16,416 nucleotides of DNA from Candidatus Thorarchaeota archaeon (GTDB lineage: Archaea; Asgardarchaeota; Thorarchaeia; Thorarchaeales; Thorarchaeaceae), in contig JAEOUL010000273.1 of assembly GCA_016839345.1 (NCBI GenBank), forward strand, positions 1-16,416, written 5' to 3'. Shown here piece by piece: positions 13,052-16,416 of the stretch (positions within the stretch are counted from its first letter, which is position 1; each line of letters begins with the position of its first letter). The notes under the pieces are model-generated. The model searched no databases, had not been told where the DNA came from, and saw only the letters and a program-made list of their open reading frames with translations. The position numbers were made by a program, and so were the translations under genes.

Positions 13052-13072
13052 CTCACAAGGAGAACCATTGCT

Positions 13073-13639
13073 ATGGTATCATTCACCACTTCTGATGTTA
13101 AGGTACAATCTGATTCAGAATCTTTGGTCACAATCAGAGCTGCCACATCTACAGATGCCGTAGCAATTCACCGAGTTATGCAGTCTGCATTCAGTTCCCT
13201 TATATCAAGAGGATACCCAAAGAAGGCTATTGATATAACGATCTCCAAACCATGGAGAATTCGTGACCGCATATTATCAGACTCTCTGGTTTTTGTTGCA
13301 GAAACTGACGGCGAAATTGTAGGAACTGTGACAGGAATTGAAGAACATGAAAGTATGCGTGTAAGCTCTTTTGGAGTTCATCCAATGTACCAATGTCGTG
13401 GTATTGGCAAAAAATTGCTTGAAACTCTAGAGTCAGTTGCGGTTAAGAACGGCAATCACAAGTTGTTCTTAGCAACCGCATGGGCAATGACTGAAGCTAT
13501 TCAACTGTATCGCAGTCTTGGATACAGGAAAGAGGGATATCTGCGAAATCATTACTATGGTGAGGATTTGATTTTTTTCAGCAAATACCTATCTAAAGAG
13601 GATGATGAATATTGGAGCTCTTCAGACCTAAAACGATAA
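13073..13639 (+). CDS. GNAT-family N-acetyltransferase
   Basis: 188 residues. After a poorly conserved, Ser-rich first 18, the GNAT fold starts at VTIRAATSTDAVAIHRVM. The core has VFVAETDGEIVGTVTGIEEH, then SSFGVHPMYQCRGIGKKLL with the acetyl-CoA loop Q-C-R-G-I-G, and ends with AIQLYRSLGYRKEGYLRNHY. This branch resembles single-domain amino-acid or small-amine acetyltransferases. The ATG has AAGGAGA 10 nt upstream. It is the first gene of a plus-strand run: its last 28 nt overlap the start of the ECF transporter gene, so the two are likely translated together. It is divergent from the threonine-synthase/PadR fusion, with two inverted repeats in the 96-nt gap. The substrate is unknown. Confidence 0.88.
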   Translation: MVSFTTSDVKVQSDSESLVTIRAATSTDAVAIHRVMQSAFSSLISRGYPKKAIDITISKPWRIRDRILSDSLVFVAETDGEIVGTVTGIEEHESMRVSSFGVHPMYQCRGIGKKLLETLESVAVKNGNHKLFLATAWAMTEAIQLYRSLGYRKEGYLRNHYYGEDLIFFSKYLSKEDDEYWSSSDLKR

Positions 13640-14232
13640 ACACAGCACTATTCGTGTCTCTTCTTGCTGTCCTTACTGCACTAACCACTGTAGCCACTAT
13701 AATAATCATAATCCCATTTCCAACAAGTTTGGGTTACCTGAATTTTGGCGATGCCCTTGTTATGATGAGTGGACTCCTACTTGGGCCTCTCGGTGGCTTT
13801 TTCGCAGGAGGTGTAGGTTCAGCAATGGGCGATGTGACTTTAGGTTTCCTCCAATATGCCCCGATAACCTTTGTTGTAAAAGGGTGTGAAGGAATGATTG
13901 TAGGACTAGCGAGCCGCCAAGTTGGTATGATCAATCGTCTAACAAAGTTGGACATTGTAGGTTTGGTAGCAGCTTCGCTAGTTATGATGTTTGGCTATTT
14001 CATCGGTGAGATATTCTTGTTTCTTCTTCTGGACTTCACTTTTTTGGTGGCACTAGGAGCAGCATTTGCAGAACTAATCACACTGAATTGGATACAGGTG
14101 ACCGCAGGTTCAATCATCACCGCCGTGGCAGGTCCAGCCATTAGGGGTTTTCTTAGGGATTACATCTATGAATCGGAAACTGCGGATACTTGGACTGAAG
14201 AGGATGTTCATACATCTGCTGAACTCGGCTAA
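13612..14232 (+). CDS. ECF transporter S component (vitamin-type substrate-binding membrane subunit)
   Basis: 206 residues with about five to six membrane helices, beginning INTALFVSLLAVLTALTTVA. The region LGYLNFGDALVMMSGLLLGP then GGFFAGGVGSAMGD and APITFVVKGCEGMIVGLASR carries the hallmarks of ECF S components (N-F-G-D, G-P-x-x-G, G-S-x-x-x-D and K-G). S components bind a vitamin or similar compound and hand it to an energising T/A1/A2 module, which is not in this window and must be encoded elsewhere. The start is TTG at 13612: a TGA lies in frame at 13606-13608, and GAGG is 11 nt upstream. The C-terminal 25 residues are acidic and soluble. The ligand is unclear from sequence. Confidence 0.82.
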   Translation: MELFRPKTINTALFVSLLAVLTALTTVATIIIIIPFPTSLGYLNFGDALVMMSGLLLGPLGGFFAGGVGSAMGDVTLGFLQYAPITFVVKGCEGMIVGLASRQVGMINRLTKLDIVGLVAASLVMMFGYFIGEIFLFLLLDFTFLVALGAAFAELITLNWIQVTAGSIITAVAGPAIRGFLRDYIYESETADTWTEEDVHTSAELG

Positions 14233-14287
14233 TGGTTATTCTGTGCTTTAGAAATTAAGAGTTGAGCTGCAATGATTTCACAGATTT

Positions 14288-15274
14288 GTGAAACTGGAGT
14301 GGAATCTGAAGATGCAGGTACGTGGAGCTAGTTTTCTAATCACATTCAGATGCCCATCTAAATGCGCACACTGCGTATACCAGGCTGGGCCAGAACAAGA
14401 AGGTCATATCAATCTCAATGAGGCTGAGAAGTGGCTGTCTGAGCTAGCAGAAATTAAGCAGTTTGAGTGGATCACACTTCATGGTGGCGAACCTTTTCTC
14501 TACTTGGATGAAATGAAAGCAATTTTGAGAATGGCGAAAGAGTTAGGCATCCCACGAAGAGGTTCCATAACCAATGGCTACTGGGCTAGGACCCCCTCAT
14601 TCGCCAAAAAAACACTCAAGGGACTTGTAAATGCAGGTCTGAATAGGATTACTTTCAGTGTTGATGGATTCCACCAACAATATATTGACATCAGGAGTGT
14701 GAAATTTGGTATTGAAGCCGCGATTTCACTTGGTATTGAGCGGATATGGATAGACAGTTACTACTTGGAGTCGATTGACTCCGAGAATATGTTTGATAAG
14801 ATGACAAAGGGGAGTCTTAGAGAAGTACAAGGAATAGGAGAAGTTGAGTACTCATTACATAAAGTCGATTTTGAAGGTAGAGGAGCCAAATCGTTAGTTG
14901 GCTACACTGAGGTTTCATCCGAGATTCCTAGAGGCGCCTGTGTACTTCCATATTGGCTAGGAGGCGATTTACAAAGCCCTGAAGTGATTGAAATAGATTT
15001 TGAAGGAAATGTCACGCTGTGTCCCGGAGTTTGTATCGGGAATGCAAAATTGGAATCGCTCAAAAAAATTCTCAGCAACTATGCATATACCAACCATCCA
15101 ATCATTCGCATTCTAGTAGAGGAAGGTCCAGTAGGTCTCTATAGACACGCTACACAACACGGACTCAACCCAAGTCCTAAATTTGTCAATGAATGCCATC
15201 TATGTTTTGAGATGCGTAAACTATTACATGAACACTATCAACGTTTTCTCGCACCAAAAAGATGCTATCAATAG
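14288..15274 (+). CDS. Radical SAM protein with SPASM-like cysteine tail
   Basis: 328 residues from GTG, or 320 from the ATG at 14312, which has GGAG 12 nt upstream; TGA at 14273-14275 bounds the frame. The [4Fe-4S] motif RCPSKCAHC uses C22, C26 and C29; HGGEP (65-69) contacts SAM; SVDGFH (124-129) marks the barrel. The C-terminal third has further cysteines, C218, C245, C249 (CPGVC), C303 and C306 (CHLC), and C326, arranged like a SPASM or twitch domain holding an extra cluster. Such enzymes often modify peptides or proteins, or make cofactors. No short precursor peptide is obvious next to it, though two micro-ORFs lie elsewhere in the window. It follows the ECF transporter by 55 nt on the same strand and precedes an unknown large protein. 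Confidence 0.85.
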   Translation: MKLEWNLKMQVRGASFLITFRCPSKCAHCVYQAGPEQEGHINLNEAEKWLSELAEIKQFEWITLHGGEPFLYLDEMKAILRMAKELGIPRRGSITNGYWARTPSFAKKTLKGLVNAGLNRITFSVDGFHQQYIDIRSVKFGIEAAISLGIERIWIDSYYLESIDSENMFDKMTKGSLREVQGIGEVEYSLHKVDFEGRGAKSLVGYTEVSSEIPRGACVLPYWLGGDLQSPEVIEIDFEGNVTLCPGVCIGNAKLESLKKILSNYAYTNHPIIRILVEEGPVGLYRHATQHGLNPSPKFVNECHLCFEMRKLLHEHYQRFLAPKRCYQ

Positions 15275-15356
15275 ATGAGATATGAGGGCTACAAAAACAG
15301 AATAGAAAACAATGAGGTTCAGAATCCCTTTTTAGGAGTTGGCTACTCGTAGTTAC

Positions 15357-15375
15357 CTGACTCAGATTGAGTCAG
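15357..15375. promoter_or_regulatory. Perfect inverted repeat upstream of the unknown large gene
   Basis: CTGACTCAGATTGAGTCAG has 8-bp perfect arms around GAT, 32 nt before the ATG at 15407. It could be an operator, or a hairpin ending the radical SAM transcript; there is no T-tract after it. Confidence 0.4.
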
Positions 15376-15382
15376 TCCAATA

Positions 15383-15394
15383 CAATCATGATTG
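15383..15394. promoter_or_regulatory. 12-bp perfect palindrome before the unknown large gene
   Basis: CAATCATGATTG, nested inside TCCAAT (15376-15381) and ATTGGA (15391-15396) arms. It ends only 12 nt before the ATG and overlaps the ribosome binding site GGAAGG at 15394-15399. Binding here could control start of translation or transcription. Confidence 0.35.
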
Positions 15395-15406
15395 GAAGGT
15401 CTAGGT

Positions 15407-16416
15407 ATGGCAGACAGAATGGATTTGAAAATCGATCCAAAGCGAATTGAGGAGATCAATGATTTTCTGCTTAGAGATGATAACCCACTTGTCACTGAAA
15501 TATTTGACGTGATTGACAAATATGGTGGAGTGGATGAGATTAACAAAAAGGCTAAGGAGGCAAGGAAGCTTGAGAACCTCCTCGCACAGCTTGAAGCAAA
15601 AGACTCTGACTATGTAAAAGACCTCACTTGGCTGCAAGAACAACGTGACAATGATGCCTTCATCTCGATACCTGACTATCGCCGTAAAATTCTGGGAAAC
15701 AAGGCTGACAGTACCAAATTCGATGACAGTTTTGCTGTTACTCTTGAGATTAGTGCATGCCAATACTTCCCCTGGCTAATTGAAGAAGCCAAACAATCAA
15801 TCGAAAAACAGGAACTTATGCCTGGCCGATTCATTCGTGTTCGAAATATGGCGGAACAGACTAAAGATGATCAGGTCATTGCGTTTGCGGCTGGTATGCA
15901 GATTGTAGGTGCATCTTATGTTGAAACACTTGACTCAAAAGGCACTTACCCCGGCTCAGACGGTGCTCCAGTGAATATTCATCTCGGAGGCCCAGAAACA
16001 ATCACCGGATACTTTGGTGGTGTTGGGATGCCTAATGACTTCCCATTAAAGTGGGCTAATGAATACCTGAACTATTTCACAAAGTATGGTGTGAAACAAG
16101 TACTCAACATCAATCCCGGTAGTGTACTTGTTGGATATATGATGCATAAACTAGGAATCGACATGGAGTTCAAGATATCCGTCTTCATGGGCAATGATAA
16201 TCCGTATGCGTGTCTTTGGACACTATTGACAGCCAAGCTCTTCAGTCGCCAAGATGGAACCAGTCCTCTGATAGGTTTCAACCTCTCCAACAGTGTGGAC
16301 AACAAGACATTGGAACTTGCGGCATATGTGAGAGAGGACTTTGGGTTCGAGGATGTCGTCCGACGTGAGCATCATATCACTGAAACTTACAAGAGTATTG
16401 TCCGACAACCCTATGA
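15407..16416 (+). CDS. Large unrecognised cytosolic protein, C-terminus cut by window end
   Basis: The frame opens at ATG 15407 (GGAAGG a few nt upstream) and is still open at the last base, giving 336 residues. No signal peptide or membrane helix is seen. Residues 1-75 are helical and charged (KKAKEARKLENLLAQLEAKD, possible coiled coil). The rest looks like an alpha/beta enzyme: MPGRFIRVRNMAEQTKDDQV, VNIHLGGPETITGYFGGVGM, KQVLNINPGSVLVGYMMHKL, FKISVFMGNDNP, then GFNLSNSVDNKTLELAAYVR and EHHITETYKS. The alternating strands and helices would suit a TIM-barrel-like fold (inference). The HLGGPE, NINPGS and REHHIT segments look like active-site loops. I do not recognise the family. It follows the radical SAM gene by 132 nt but has its own palindromic upstream region, so joint function is possible but not shown. 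Confidence 0.7.
   Translation, partial: MADRMDLKIDPKRIEEINDFLLRDDNPLVTEIFDVIDKYGGVDEINKKAKEARKLENLLAQLEAKDSDYVKDLTWLQEQRDNDAFISIPDYRRKILGNKADSTKFDDSFAVTLEISACQYFPWLIEEAKQSIEKQELMPGRFIRVRNMAEQTKDDQVIAFAAGMQIVGASYVETLDSKGTYPGSDGAPVNIHLGGPETITGYFGGVGMPNDFPLKWANEYLNYFTKYGVKQVLNINPGSVLVGYMMHKLGIDMEFKISVFMGNDNPYACLWTLLTAKLFSRQDGTSPLIGFNLSNSVDNKTLELAAYVREDFGFEDVVRREHHITETYKSIVRQPY

Noticed and set aside
15343..16408. Minus-strand open frames opposite the unknown large gene
   Set aside because: The plus-strand frame is open from 15407 to the window end with coherent protein-like sequence; the opposite frames are shorter and broken.
1..16416. CRISPR arrays, insertion sequences, phage modules
   Set aside because: No regularly spaced direct repeats, transposase or integrase motifs, or flanking target duplications were seen.

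Overview
The window reads as a chromosomal segment of an archaeon, most plausibly an Asgard-type lineage (inference; no rRNA is present). Archaeal signs seen directly are TATA-like boxes about 25-30 nt upstream of start codons with little or no leader, two TFIIB-type cyclin-fold proteins, a class II ribonucleotide reductase, a neelaredoxin-type superoxide reductase, and a secreted protein with a C-terminal membrane anchor. GTG and TTG starts are frequent. Genes are densely packed on both strands. I see no tRNA, rRNA, CRISPR array or insertion sequence.

Layout. 1-930 (+): C-terminal part of an acetyl-CoA-synthetase-like AMP-forming ligase. 933-2942 (-): adenosylcobalamin-dependent ribonucleotide reductase, divergent from 3032-3442 (+), a pyrimidine-dimer DNA glycosylase relative. 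3474-3569 (-): possible 31-residue acidic, Trp-rich micro-protein. 3679-4598 (-): two-gene unit of a MarR regulator and a pyridoxamine-phosphate-oxidase-like flavin split-barrel protein, with tandem operator-like repeats in its promoter. 4714-5414 (+): two consecutive single-cyclin-box TFB-like proteins, each behind an identical 14-bp promoter core. 5411-5554 (-): short PCP-reductase-domain ORF that appears to have lost its start. 5749-6696 (-): anchored surface protein with a stem plus T-tract terminator. 6840-8843 (-): full-length transketolase. 8948-9520 (-): RimJ/RimL-like acetyltransferase. 9630-10232 (+): zinc-finger membrane protein. 10233-10689: mostly non-coding, with a strong stem-loop and a possible 28-residue basic peptide behind a consensus ribosome binding site. 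10690-10938 (+): small unknown protein. 10991-11371 (-): superoxide reductase. 11483-12976 (-): threonine-synthase-like protein fused to a PadR winged helix. 13073-15274 (+): GNAT acetyltransferase, ECF transporter S component, radical SAM protein. 15407-end (+): large unrecognised protein, cut by the window edge.

The most unusual locus is 11483-13072. The threonine-synthase-like domain has its zinc ribbon and other PLP-fold motifs, but the Schiff-base lysine in the NPTGSFKDRG motif reads isoleucine (ATA instead of AAA/AAG), and the protein ends in a DNA-binding PadR domain. The divergent promoter region carries two perfect inverted repeats. This suggests a catalytically dead, ligand-sensing repressor acting on itself and on the divergent acetyltransferase/ECF-S/radical SAM genes (inference). 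The second unusual locus is the pair of stand-alone single-cyclin TFB proteins at 4714-5414.
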